Under the pieces are notes generated by a model. The model made no database searches. It was not told the origin of the DNA and was given only the letters and a program-made list of their open reading frames with translations. DNA of 64,000 nt from CAYSSJ01 sp964433675 (lineage in GTDB: Bacteria; Cloacimonadota; Cloacimonadia; Cloacimonadales; TCS61): the NCBI GenBank assembly GCA_964433675.1, contig CAYSSJ010000003.1:130560-194559 (forward strand), read 5' to 3'. Numbering within the stretch: position 1 is the stretch's first letter; each line of letters starts with the position of its first letter. A program made the position numbers and the translations under genes. Positions 1-8,203 of this stretch are shown piece after piece.

Positions 1-2397
1 ACTGTCGGTATAGCTAACCAAAATGCTAATGATGGATTACAATATACTTTCAACAATCAATATCCCACTGCTGCCAAACCTCTGGAAAATGAGATGGCAA
101 TTCTGTTTACAGGACCGCCGACTGCAATGGGGCAGCCATTTTTGGTAATGGACGATCTTATCTTGGACGATGAAAACAATAACGGTCTGGCAGAATATGG
201 TGAAGAGGTCGATCTCTATGTACTGCTCAGCAATTGGGGAGATCAGCCGGCTACCAATCTAAGTGCTACACTCTCTTCTGCAGATCCACATATCGATATC
301 ATAAACAATACATCCGATTATAATAATATCCAAAGTATTGGCTCGGATATCAACCTATCACCTTTCACTATAGAAATAGCGGAAGATGTTCCACCTTATC
401 ATGAGGCATCTTTTATACTCGATGTTCAGGGCGAGGTACATAGCTGGGAGTTGAACTTCTCACTTACTTTGCATGCACCGGAGATAAATTATAAGACACT
501 GCTTATCTACGATGGCGACAATAATCTGCTCGATCCCGGCGAAACTGCCGATGCCTATGTTTTGTTTGGTAACGACGGCAAAGCTCCGGTTTACTCGGGT
601 GATATCATTTTGAGTACAAATGACCAATATGTAGATGTGATACAAGGAAGTTATCATACGGGACTTTTCCCCGGAAGCACTAACCGTACGGCGCAATTTG
701 CTTTGTCGGCAGCATCCGATGCACCGGTAGGACATACAGCTACGATGAACTGGGAGATTTCGGGTGAAATGGGTTTCGAACAGCAGGGAGAATTCGATCT
801 GAGAATCTCGGAGGCGATACCGATACTCTCTGAAGGATTCGACGATTGGCTACCTGAGGGTTGGACTACTACCTCCACCGGCAATAGCAACAATTGGGAG
901 CAAAATAACAGCAGTAATGCAGGTGGAACACCACCGGAAGCCAGATTCTTCTGGTATCCTTCCACTTCCGGTACGCAAAGATTGATCTCCAAACCTATCT
1001 CTACCGAAGGGTATTCGTCTATTGATGTTCAGTTCAATCATAGAAATTATAATAATAACGGGAATTATACGATCAAATTGGAAACCAGTAGTGATGGTTC
1101 TAACTGGAATACAGCAACAACTTTCCCCTCCACTTCTTTTGGACCGACTACCGAAACTATAACTATATCGAATGATGATGTCGGCTCGGAGAATTTCCGA
1201 GTTGCCTGGACGTTTGTAGGTTTCTCAGCCAATATTTACTGGTGGTGTGTGGATGATGTCTATATATCCAGTGCGGAAGGAAGTGAAATAGGATTTATAG
1301 AGGGAACGGTGAGTTTACAAGGTGGAAGTGGCTCAGTGGAAGCAGTAGAAATTTCTATAGATAATCTGGTAACCTATCCCGATGAAGAAGGCAATTATTC
1401 TATACCGCTCACAGTTGGCAGTTATGATATCCAAGCTGCTTTGGATGGCTACGATGCAGTCTTATTCCCGGATGTTGTAATTACAGCAAACCAGACGACT
1501 ACATTGGATATTGAACTACAAGAGGCTGATGAGTTATCAGCTCCTCAAAATGTGGAAGCTGGGGTTCAGGGAACTGATGTGATAATAAGCTGGGATGCGC
1601 CGGTGAGTGCTAACCGGAGTTCAATCGCTAGATCTACAAGAGATAGAGCAACCAGATTGCAGCCTACTCTTACCGGATATCAAATTTATAGGAACCTGCA
1701 AAAAATTGCAGAGATAACAGATCCGAACTTAGAAACATATAGTGACACCAACGTCTATTTTGGTCAATATTCATACCACATCAAAGCTGTCTATACCGAA
1801 GGCATATCAGAGCCGTCGGAATCGGTTACAATACATGTAACTCCACCAGCGCCATATGATCTGGAATCTTTTGTTGAAGATGGGGTTGTATATTTAGAGT
1901 GGAGTGCACCGGAGTATAGATTGGAATTGTTGGGATACCATATCTATCGAGATGATGAATATTTCGACTTCAGTGAAGATACGGAATATATTGATGATTC
2001 TGTTCAATCTGGCAATACCTATGTTTATTATGTCACATCTTACTACGAAGATGGATACGAGTCTGAACCATCAAATGAGGTTGTCGTAGATGTGGTCTCT
2101 GCCGATGATTTGCTGCCCAATGTGACAAAACTGGAGAATAACTATCCCAACCCGTTCAATCCGGAAACTGCCTTGCATTTCTCTCTGCACCAAGAGCAGC
2201 ATGTTACTCTGATGATTTATAATATCAAAGGTGCACGAGTGCGGAAATTAGTGGACGAAACTCTACCCGCTTCTTATCATCATATCATTTGGGATGGGAC
2301 GGATGATCGGGGACGGCGAGTAGCCAGCGGTGTTTATCTCTATCGTTTACAGACCGAAACTTATCAGGCAACTAAGAAAATGTTGTTGATAAAATAA
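1..2397 (+). CDS. Secreted multidomain protein with cleaved-adhesin, FN3 and C-terminal sorting domains (5' end outside window)
   Basis: The reading frame is open from base 1, so the gene begins upstream and its N-terminus, possibly an enzyme, is not visible. In order, the visible part holds two CARDB-like repeats of the form DDxNNNGxxxxGE (about 150-470 and 480-790), then a cleaved-adhesin/MAM-like jelly roll beginning GFDDWLPEGW (about 835-1270). A carboxypeptidase-regulatory-like fold (about 1290-1520) and two FN3 domains (about 1540-1830 and 1850-2095) follow. A C-terminal sorting domain starts with NNYPNPFNPETAL and ends KKMLLIK. The first FN3 carries an arginine-rich insert in its B-C loop (1603-1674, five Arg, no Lys). 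The jelly roll and CARDB-like modules closely resemble those of the M14 gene at 41076 and the C25 gene at 44335, so the missing front may be a peptidase (inference). Export by a type IX system is expected from the C-terminal domain. Confidence 0.85.
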   Translation, partial: TVGIANQNANDGLQYTFNNQYPTAAKPLENEMAILFTGPPTAMGQPFLVMDDLILDDENNNGLAEYGEEVDLYVLLSNWGDQPATNLSATLSSADPHIDIINNTSDYNNIQSIGSDINLSPFTIEIAEDVPPYHEASFILDVQGEVHSWELNFSLTLHAPEINYKTLLIYDGDNNLLDPGETADAYVLFGNDGKAPVYSGDIILSTNDQYVDVIQGSYHTGLFPGSTNRTAQFALSAASDAPVGHTATMNWEISGEMGFEQQGEFDLRISEAIPILSEGFDDWLPEGWTTTSTGNSNNWEQNNSSNAGGTPPEARFFWYPSTSGTQRLISKPISTEGYSSIDVQFNHRNYNNNGNYTIKLETSSDGSNWNTATTFPSTSFGPTTETITISNDDVGSENFRVAWTFVGFSANIYWWCVDDVYISSAEGSEIGFIEGTVSLQGGSGSVEAVEISIDNLVTYPDEEGNYSIPLTVGSYDIQAALDGYDAVLFPDVVITANQTTTLDIELQEADELSAPQNVEAGVQGTDVIISWDAPVSANRSSIARSTRDRATRLQPTLTGYQIYRNLQKIAEITDPNLETYSDTNVYFGQYSYHIKAVYTEGISEPSESVTIHVTPPAPYDLESFVEDGVVYLEWSAPEYRLELLGYHIYRDDEYFDFSEDTEYIDDSVQSGNTYVYYVTSYYEDGYESEPSNEVVVDVVSADDLLPNVTKLENNYPNPFNPETALHFSLHQEQHVTLMIYNIKGARVRKLVDETLPASYHHIIWDGTDDRGRRVASGVYLYRLQTETYQATKKMLLIK

Positions 2398-2406
2398 TTG
2401 TATGAT

Positions 2407-2440
2407 GAGATCCTCGTAGCCATCACACTATGGGGATCTC
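2407..2440 (+). terminator. Possible hairpin terminator, weak
   Basis: GAGATCC at 2407-2413 pairs with GGATCTC at 2434-2440, with a smaller inner CCAT/ATGG pairing. No T-run follows; the next bases are A-rich and lead into the ribosome binding site of the next gene. It could instead be a 5' UTR structure of the following gene. Confidence 0.3.
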
Positions 2441-2465
2441 AATCTGAAAAAAAGGAGTTTTAAAA

Positions 2466-3071
2466 TTGAGAACTAAAATATTGATTGCCCTGTTTCTTCT
2501 GCTCAGCTTGAATCTTTATTCGGAAAGTTTATCTTCCACTTTCATTATCAATACTGGTGTATTTTATCCCAGGATGCCTAAGATCAGTTATGGAAGCCCG
2601 GTTTTGGGTGCGAAAATCGATGGAGATGTTTACAGCATAATCGGCGATGTGGGGATCGGAGGCTCATATTATACCTCATTCAAATCTTATGACTCATCTT
2701 TTGATTACCTGCGCCGCTCGGAAGTATATCTGCATAATTTCTGGAATCTAAAACAGGATATTACCTACTCCGCCCACGGTTTATATGCCGGGATAGCTCA
2801 CAGCAAACTGGGATATCATATCGATGAGGTCGATGAGCTTGTCGAACACGAAGTAACCAAACCGATCATAGGGTATAGACTGGCTACAGATTATTTCGCT
2901 TTAACCGTAAGTTGGAGCCAAAATCAGAGCGATAAATCGATCTTCTCTTATGCTATCAAGATGCGGAATAAACATGGAATCAGCTTTCAGCTTATCCGCC
3001 ACACAAGAGGTCTTACAGAAGATATCAAAAGTGAATTGATGCTTCATGCCGGTTTGGAACTATTTTTCTAA
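2466..3071 (+). CDS. Small exported protein, probable outer-membrane beta-barrel
   Basis: This is a 201-residue protein of unrecognised family. The start codon is TTG, supported by an AAGGAG element eight bases upstream; no ATG fits near the signal peptide. Residues 1-20 (MRTKILIALFLLLSLNLYSE) form a typical signal peptide. The rest alternates polar and aromatic/hydrophobic residues, is rich in Tyr, Ser and Gly, and ends in LELFF. A terminal Phe after alternating strands is typical of outer-membrane barrels assembled by the BAM complex, although 201 residues suggests only about eight strands. It lies 68 bp after a secreted adhesin gene and converges on the copper ATPase gene with only 6 bp between the stops. 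The function is unknown and the barrel call rests on composition only. Confidence 0.7.
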   Translation: MRTKILIALFLLLSLNLYSESLSSTFIINTGVFYPRMPKISYGSPVLGAKIDGDVYSIIGDVGIGGSYYTSFKSYDSSFDYLRRSEVYLHNFWNLKQDITYSAHGLYAGIAHSKLGYHIDEVDELVEHEVTKPIIGYRLATDYFALTVSWSQNQSDKSIFSYAIKMRNKHGISFQLIRHTRGLTEDIKSELMLHAGLELFF

Positions 3072-3077
3072 AAAAAC

Positions 3078-5510
3078 TCAGCTTTGAGCAAAAGCTTTGT
3101 TTTTCTTTAGTCTGAGTGAATTATAAACTACATTTAGAGAGCTGAACGACATCGCAGCAGCGCCGATCATCGGGTGCAACAGCCCCAACATCGCGACAGG
3201 TATAGCGACTGCGTTGTAAAACCATGCCCAAAAGAAATTCTCCTTGATTTTTCTGAATGTCGCTTTGGAGAGTTTGATAGCCAGTAGAACAGAACTGAGT
3301 TCACCACGAACAAGCGTGACATCAGCCGATTCGATGGCAATATCGGTTCCGGTACCGAGTGCTATGCCCACATTTGCCTGTTTCAAAGCAGGAGCATCGT
3401 TTATGCCATCTCCTACCATTGCTACAGACTTGTAATGTTTTTGCAGCTTTCTTACTGCTTTCACTTTTTCATCCGGCATCACTTCCGAGATCACCTCAGA
3501 TATTCCTACTTGATCGGCAATCGCTTTGGCTGTCCTGCTATTATCGCCGGTTATCATTGCGGTATTTATACCGAGTTTTTTCAGCCCATTTATAGCAGAT
3601 GCCGAGTCTGCTTTGATCGGATCGGCTATGGCGATTATGCCGATTACTGCGTCATCTTTAGCGACCATGATGACCGTCTTGGCTTCGTTTTCCAATCTTT
3701 CCAAATCATCTTCTATTTCTTGGTAGCCAATCCCGAAGTGTTCCATACATTTCCTGCTTCCTATTATCACTGTTTGACCGTCTATCTTACCTTTGATGCC
3801 CATCCCGACCAATGCGGAGAAATTTTGGACTGCGGATAGTGTTACCGATCTTTCCTTGGCTTTTTCCATTACTGCCCAAGCGAGGCTATGCTCGGAAGCA
3901 TGTTCCACTGAAGCGGCAAAATAGAGCACTTCATTCTCATCAGAGTTTATCGGGATGATATCGGTAACTTCCGGCTTCCCTTTTGTGATTGTACCTGTCT
4001 TATCGAAAGCTATCAAATCTATCTCTCGCAGAGTTTGGATAGATTCACCGCTGCGGAACAAAACACCGTTTTCCGCTCCGATACCGCTTCCGACCATCAG
4101 TGCTGTCGGTGTTCCCAAACCCAAAGCACAGGGACAGGCGATCACCAGTACAGCCGTGGCAGTGATAAATGCAAGCGTAAGTGGCGGGAGTTGGGGATTT
4201 ACCCAGGGCAGGAAGGTGGCACCCCAACTGATTATCCTCAGATGAAATTCCGGAAAGACCAAAAAAGAACTGAAAGTGAGGATCGTGATCAGGATGATTG
4301 CCGGTACAAAATAGCTGGTAATCCGGTCGGCAAATTCTTGGATCGGAACTTTCGAGCCTTGGCATTCTTCTACCAGTTTGATGACTTGCGCCAGAAATGT
4401 ATCTTTACCGATCTTGGTTACTCTCACCTTAAGCATTCCTTCTTTGTTTATCGTTGCGCCGATCACTTCCGAACCTTCTTCGCGTAAGACAGGCATAGAT
4501 TCACCGGTTGCCATCGATTCATCCACCATGCTCCTACCTTCAGTTATAATACCGTCGGTGGGGATCTTCTCACCGGGGCGAACGATCATGATATCTCCTA
4601 TTCGGAGATCTTCGACGGCAACTTCACGCTCTTCTCCATCAGCGATGATGCGAGCAGTTTTGGCTCCGAGTTTGATAAGCTTCTTGATAGCTTGGGAGGC
4701 GCGCCCTTTCGCCCGCGTTTCCAAATATTTCCCGATCAGATGGAAAGACATGATCGCGGTAGCCATCTCGATGAAAGATTGAAGCGGGAAGAAAAGCGCC
4801 AATAGACCAATAACATAGGGTGGAACCGATCCCAAAGAGACGAGCACATCCATATTGGCACTTTTGTTTCTGATCGACATAATGCTGCTTTGATGAACTT
4901 TTCTGCCGATGATGAAAATATTGACAAATGCCAATATTGCAATGATAATCAGATAGCCCGCTATCGGATGAATAAACATATGAACGATCATCAGAAGCAT
5001 TACTATGCCGGAGAGAAGAGCTGAGGTGAACATTTTTTGCTTAGCTTTGTTTACTTTTGCATCATCCTCGTCCGTATCGGACTCATCTATCAAATTATAA
5101 CCGAGTGATTCTACTCGTTTTTTTATCTCATCCAAAGAAAGTGCTTTTTTATCATAAGATAGGGATACGGTCTCGTTGGAGAAATTTACCGATGCTTCCT
5201 GAACTCCCACCATTGAATTAATAGACTTTTCTATATTTACAGCACAGGTAGCACAACTCATCCCATCTACTTTGAGTTTGGTGATATCAGCGACTTGCGG
5301 AAGTTTGGCATCATAACCCAGATCTTCTATCGCTTTTATCATTGTCTGCGGATCAATTTTTTCCGCATCATACTCGATATTTGCCTTTTCGGACGCGAAA
5401 TTCACCGTGGCTTGTTCTACTCCGTCCAGCGATGAGAGTTTGCGCTCGATACTGGCTGCACAGGCAGTGCAGCTCATCCCATCTATATTAAGGCTGACAT
5501 TATTTTTCAT
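3078..5510 (-). CDS. copA: Copper-translocating P1B-type ATPase
   Basis: This 810-residue integral membrane pump exports monovalent copper (possibly silver) from the cytoplasm, driven by ATP. Two N-terminal heavy-metal-associated domains carry GMSCTAC (Cys14/Cys17) and GMSCATC (about residue 85). The transmembrane metal site is Cys459-Pro-Cys461. Asp503 in DKTGT is phosphorylated during the cycle. A TGES-type actuator loop (ATGES), the SEHSLA His-Pro-loop equivalent and GDGINDAPAL of the ATP-binding domain are all present. The length fits two-HMA CopA proteins. The gene is monocistronic and converges with the preceding small gene. A perfect inverted repeat spans its start codon and ribosome binding site (5508-5546). 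No CopZ chaperone or copper regulator gene lies next to it. The CPC motif supports Cu(I)/Ag(I) rather than zinc or cobalt. Confidence 0.96.
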   Translation of the reverse strand: MKNNVSLNIDGMSCTACAASIERKLSSLDGVEQATVNFASEKANIEYDAEKIDPQTMIKAIEDLGYDAKLPQVADITKLKVDGMSCATCAVNIEKSINSMVGVQEASVNFSNETVSLSYDKKALSLDEIKKRVESLGYNLIDESDTDEDDAKVNKAKQKMFTSALLSGIVMLLMIVHMFIHPIAGYLIIIAILAFVNIFIIGRKVHQSSIMSIRNKSANMDVLVSLGSVPPYVIGLLALFFPLQSFIEMATAIMSFHLIGKYLETRAKGRASQAIKKLIKLGAKTARIIADGEEREVAVEDLRIGDIMIVRPGEKIPTDGIITEGRSMVDESMATGESMPVLREEGSEVIGATINKEGMLKVRVTKIGKDTFLAQVIKLVEECQGSKVPIQEFADRITSYFVPAIILITILTFSSFLVFPEFHLRIISWGATFLPWVNPQLPPLTLAFITATAVLVIACPCALGLGTPTALMVGSGIGAENGVLFRSGESIQTLREIDLIAFDKTGTITKGKPEVTDIIPINSDENEVLYFAASVEHASEHSLAWAVMEKAKERSVTLSAVQNFSALVGMGIKGKIDGQTVIIGSRKCMEHFGIGYQEIEDDLERLENEAKTVIMVAKDDAVIGIIAIADPIKADSASAINGLKKLGINTAMITGDNSRTAKAIADQVGISEVISEVMPDEKVKAVRKLQKHYKSVAMVGDGINDAPALKQANVGIALGTGTDIAIESADVTLVRGELSSVLLAIKLSKATFRKIKENFFWAWFYNAVAIPVAMLGLLHPMIGAAAMSFSSLNVVYNSLRLKKNKAFAQS

Positions 5511-5546
5511 ATCATATCCTTTCTCCTATTATTTTGATATGATATG
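5508..5546. promoter_or_regulatory. Inverted repeat spanning copA start codon and RBS
   Basis: CATATCATATC at 5508-5518 is perfectly inverted as GATATGATATG at 5536-5546, with a 17-bp spacer. On the minus strand the first arm contains the copA ATG and the spacer contains the AGGAG ribosome binding site. It could be an operator for a metal-responsive repressor, or an mRNA hairpin that hides the start codon. It matches neither the CopY box (TACANNTGTA) nor GC-rich CsoR sites. A TTGCCA-16-TATCAT promoter-like pair overlaps the distal arm on the minus strand. Confidence 0.5.
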
Positions 5547-5732
5547 GAATAATTTGCTGATGGCAATTTTTTTTTGATCAGGAAAAAATGCTATTACCTG
5601 TGGCTACGAAGGAAAAGGAAGTTGAAAAGGTTAAAAGGACGAAGGAATAAGGACTAAGGGGTTTGAAAAAAGCAAGGAGATGTTGATTGGTTAATTGGTT
5701 GATTAGTTGATTAGTCTGCCTTGGAGTTATCG

Positions 5733-5815
5733 TCACACTGAGTAGTCCTGCACCTACATTTTTTTTCTTAGTTGGTTTAGCTGGGAAAGTAGGTGCAGGG
5801 CGTATCGAAGTGTGA
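5733..5815. repeat. Dispersed palindromic element, type A with long internal stem
   Basis: The outer arms TCACACT (5733-5739) and AGTGTGA (5809-5815) enclose a perfect inner stem, CCTGCACCTAC (5747-5757) and GTAGGTGCAGG (5789-5799). The loop is T-rich. Related copies are at 63747-63830 (same inner stem and loop, outer flanks exchanged) and at 6278-6323 and 61451-61496 (same outer flanks, different inner hairpin). Confidence 0.8.
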
Positions 5816-5840
5816 GCTTAGTAAGTGTAGTGGTTTACTT

Positions 5841-5887
5841 GTCACCCTTCGATACGATTCCGACAAGTCGGAATCACTTAGGGTGAC
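5841..5887. repeat. Dispersed palindromic element, type C
   Basis: GTCACCCT (5841-5848) pairs with AGGGTGAC (5880-5887). An inner perfect stem, GATTCCGAC (5856-5864) with GTCGGAATC (5867-5875), closes a two-base loop. A second copy lies at 6349-6425, where about 30 extra bases separate the inner stem from the right outer arm. Confidence 0.8.
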
Positions 5888-5940
5888 AACGGGTCATTGC
5901 TTGCCCTGCCTGCCACGTGGGACCTGTCTGTTCCACTGCG

Positions 5941-5966
5941 GTGAAATTTCATCAGAAATATTTCAC
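5941..5966. repeat. Palindrome of the GTGAAAT/ATTTCAC type
   Basis: GTGAAAT (5941-5947) pairs with ATTTCAC (5960-5966) and is followed by TGGGG. A related longer-looped element, with GTGAAAT near 63475 and GATTTCACCGGG near 63503-63514, belongs to the hairpin array at the right end of the window. Confidence 0.5.
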
Positions 5967-6003
5967 TGGGGGAATTTGGTGCTTGAAATTTGGGATTTAT
6001 AAA

Positions 6004-6122
6004 AACCCCTCTGACTGGCTGGCGCCAGTCTTCTCCCCTTGTGAAGGGGAACTAATCCCTATTATCTACAATGGGTTGTGACCATATATTGTCCCCCTTT
6101 TCAAGGGGGAATAAAAGGGGTT
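6004..6122. repeat. Nested inverted repeat with C-run/G-run hairpins
   Basis: The outer arms AACCCCT (6004-6010) and AGGGGTT (6116-6122) enclose three smaller hairpins: GACTGG/CCAGTC (6013-6030), TCCCCTT/AAGGGGA (6034-6050) and TCCCCCTT/AAGGGGGA (6092-6110). No second copy was seen in this window. The layout suggests a small non-autonomous element, but no target-site duplication was recognised. Confidence 0.5.
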
Positions 6123-6130
6123 TCTCCAAC

Positions 6131-6224
6131 AATAGCCCAGTCTCTTCAGGGCTGGGAAGTAAAATGTGATAGATTGAAATACGCCGTTCACGGCGTTGCA
6201 AAGAAAACCCTACGCCTGAAGGCG
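6131..6224. repeat. Three-hairpin cassette, copy 1
   Basis: Three hairpins occur in a row: CCCAG...CTTCAGGGCTGGG (about 6136-6155), ACGCCG-TTCA-CGGCGT (6181-6196) and CGCC-TGAA-GGCG (6213-6224). The same three follow in the same order at 63562-63690. The loops are TTCA or its complement TGAA although the stems differ. Confidence 0.75.
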
Positions 6225-6277
6225 CAGGCTATTATTTCGGGTAATTGATAAATCTTATCATAGTTTTTCCCTCAATG

Positions 6278-6323
6278 TCACACTGAGTAGCTTCGGCGCA
6301 AGCCGGAACGTATCGAAGTGTGA
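6278..6323. repeat. Dispersed palindromic element, type A with short internal stem
   Basis: The outer arms TCACACT (6278-6284) and AGTGTGA (6317-6323) surround an inner hairpin, CTTCGGC-GCAA-GCCGGA. It is nearly identical to 61451-61496, differing mainly by a C/T change in the loop and an A/G change beside the stem. Confidence 0.8.
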
Positions 6324-6348
6324 ATTTAGTAAGTGTGGTTTTTAACTT

Positions 6349-6425
6349 GTCACCCTTCGATACAATTCCGACAAGTCGGAATCACTCCATCCTTCGTTTT
6401 ACTACGGTATGGCAGGCAGGGTGAC
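6349..6425. repeat. Dispersed palindromic element, type C, expanded copy
   Basis: GTCACCCT (6349-6356) and AGGGTGAC (6418-6425) enclose an ATTCCGAC-AA-GTCGGAAT inner stem, as at 5841-5887. About 30 extra bases lie before the right arm. Confidence 0.7.
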
Positions 6426-6508
6426 ACATGCACGCCATTTGGCTTGCATTCGAAGTCCAGTGACGAATGGAATCTCGTTTCTACTTAGTATGACGATTCT
6501 TATCTCTA

Positions 6509-6600
6509 TTAATTCCGGCACAGCCAAATTCCTATCAATTCCGCGAACGAAGTGAGCAAATTCCCCTTTCGTTCCTCAGACTTTTCTTGCTCTTCTCAAA
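6509..6600. repeat. Dispersed repeat containing GCGAAC-GAA-GTGAGC, copy 1
   Basis: This stretch matches 63847-63940 closely: a TTAATTCCGG start, then AGCCAAATTCC, CGCGAACGAAGTGAGCAAAT, and a tail rich in CTTGCTCTTCTC. Shorter relatives with the core GTTCGC-NNC-GCTCAC lie at about 61300-61325 and 63133-63158. It is non-coding; its origin is unknown. Confidence 0.65.
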
Positions 6601-6760
6601 AACTCATAACTCATCACTCAAAACTGCGTCACTGTTTTGTTTCGATCATTCGGCATTGGGTAATCCCAATTTTTTCACTATTTTCATCTAAAGTTTAGAA
6701 AAAAGATTGCAAAATTTTGCCGGGTAGATAAAATATGAGATTGAAGGAGGTCGTCTGAAT

Positions 6761-8203
6761 ATGAGGATTGATAAAACTCTGCTAAAAGAGATTGAGCCAA
6801 ATCTTTGGGAGTATCCCAAACAAGGTGAGATGAGAGTGCCGGCCCGGGTTTACTCGAACCGTAAAATGATAGACCATATCTTTTCCGATAAAGCTATGGA
6901 TCAGCTTTTAAATGTCGCAACGATGCCGGGGATAGTAGGTTATTCACTGGCAATGGCGGATATACATCGTGGATTCGGTTTCCCGATCGGCGGAGTAGCT
7001 GCTTTCGATCTGAACAGTGGCGTAATCTCACCCGGCGGGGTAGGATACGATATAAATTGCGGTGTGAGAATGATGCGGACTAATCTGTTTGAAAACGATA
7101 TCAAAGATGCCATCAAACAATTAGTGAATGCAATAGCAGGCAGTGTTCCCAGCGGTGTCGGCTCCAGTGATGCTATATTCACTCTGAACAGTAAACAGCT
7201 TTCGGAAGTATTGGTAAAAGGTTCACGCTGGGCGGTAGAGAATGGTTTCGGTGAGATGTCCGATCTGGAACATACCGAAGAGAACGGCGGTATGAAAGGT
7301 GCAAATCCGGATATGGTGAGCAAGCGGGCTTATCAGCGTGGTTCATCTCAGCTTGGAACTCTCGGCTCCGGTAATCATTTTATCGAGATCGGTGCAGTTA
7401 CACAGATTTTCAACCCTGCTGCTGCCAAAGTTTTCGACTTGTATAAAGGACAAATAATCGTGATGGTTCATTGTGGCTCCCGCGGTTTGGGACATCAGAT
7501 TTGTGAGGATTATGTGAAAAGCATGCAACGTGAGATCAAAATCCCTCTGTCGGACAGACAGCTTTCTTGCGCACCGCTCCAATCCAAACTAGGCAGGATG
7601 TACTTCGCTGCGATGGCTGGTGCGGCAAATTATGCTTGGGCAAATAGGCAGATCATAATGAGCCTGGTAGAAAAGAGTATGATGAAAACTATGTCTTTAA
7701 ATAAAAAAGAACTTGGCTTCGCTCTGCTATATGATGTATGTCATAACATCGCCAAATTTGAGACTCATAAATTCCGCGGAAGAGAGATGAACTTGTGCGT
7801 ACACCGCAAAGGAGCTACCAGAGCATTTGCTCCCGGACATAGTGCTGTACCGGCAGATTATAAAGGGATCGGACAGCCGGTGATCATTCCCGGAGATATG
7901 GGAAGATATAGTTATCTCTGTCTTGGTACTCAAAAGGCAATGAACGACACTTTTGGCAGCTCTTCGCATGGCGCTGGTAGAGTAATGAGCCGAAGGGCGG
8001 CGAAAAAGACCTCCGATATCAATGCGGTAAGAAATGAGCTGAGACAGAAAGGCATCTATGTGCGAGCAGCTTCCAATTCCACGCTCGTAGAAGAGATGAG
8101 TATGGCATACAAAAGCGCGAGCGATGTCGTGGATGTGATGGAAGAAAACGGAGTTTTGAAGCCGGTCTTACAAACTAAGCCCATAGGAGTGGTAAAAGGA
8201 TGA
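6761..8203 (+). CDS. rtcB: RtcB-family RNA-splicing ligase
   Basis: This 480-residue cytoplasmic ligase is predicted to join RNA 2',3'-cyclic phosphate or 3'-phosphate ends to 5'-OH ends, using GTP and Mn2+. The family signature GVGYDINCGVR provides the metal-binding Asp and Cys100. GSGNHFIEI, HCGSRGLGHQ and HNIAKFE supply further metal-site histidines, and SSHGAGRVMSR holds His403, the residue that becomes guanylylated. The length matches bacterial RtcB. The start is fixed by GGAGG eight bases upstream of the ATG. No archease or RtcA gene is next to it, so it may act in RNA repair rather than tRNA splicing (inference). Its stop overlaps the next start in an ATGA, indicating translational coupling with a ferredoxin-type membrane protein. 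A decayed copy of its 5' region lies at 34211-34342. Confidence 0.95.
   Translation: MRIDKTLLKEIEPNLWEYPKQGEMRVPARVYSNRKMIDHIFSDKAMDQLLNVATMPGIVGYSLAMADIHRGFGFPIGGVAAFDLNSGVISPGGVGYDINCGVRMMRTNLFENDIKDAIKQLVNAIAGSVPSGVGSSDAIFTLNSKQLSEVLVKGSRWAVENGFGEMSDLEHTEENGGMKGANPDMVSKRAYQRGSSQLGTLGSGNHFIEIGAVTQIFNPAAAKVFDLYKGQIIVMVHCGSRGLGHQICEDYVKSMQREIKIPLSDRQLSCAPLQSKLGRMYFAAMAGAANYAWANRQIIMSLVEKSMMKTMSLNKKELGFALLYDVCHNIAKFETHKFRGREMNLCVHRKGATRAFAPGHSAVPADYKGIGQPVIIPGDMGRYSYLCLGTQKAMNDTFGSSSHGAGRVMSRRAAKKTSDINAVRNELRQKGIYVRAASNSTLVEEMSMAYKSASDVVDVMEENGVLKPVLQTKPIGVVKG

Larger units (their letters stand above)
5511..6760. other. Gene-free, repeat-packed intergenic region
   Basis: About 1.25 kb carries no supported gene between copA and rtcB, which diverge from it. 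It contains AG-rich low-complexity sequence (about 5600-5700), then at least seven palindromic elements listed separately. Several recur in the gaps at 61064-61901 and 63000-64000. Short open frames here are composed of repeat sequence and lack ribosome binding sites. A consensus RBS and the rtcB start lie at the right edge. The conserved order of some hairpins in two distant gaps argues for dispersed non-coding repeats, not gene remnants. Confidence 0.75.

Noticed and set aside
4045..4365. Overlapping open frames on both strands inside the copper ATPase gene.
   Set aside because: They are shadows of a strongly supported gene with full family motifs; none has an RBS or a recognisable product.
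5793..6002. 69-codon frame in the copA-rtcB gap.
   Set aside because: It consists of palindromic repeat sequence, lacks an RBS and has a composition unlike the genes here.
5733..6425. Reading the intergenic palindromes as transcription terminators.
   Set aside because: They lack T-runs, are far from gene ends and recur as families in other gaps.
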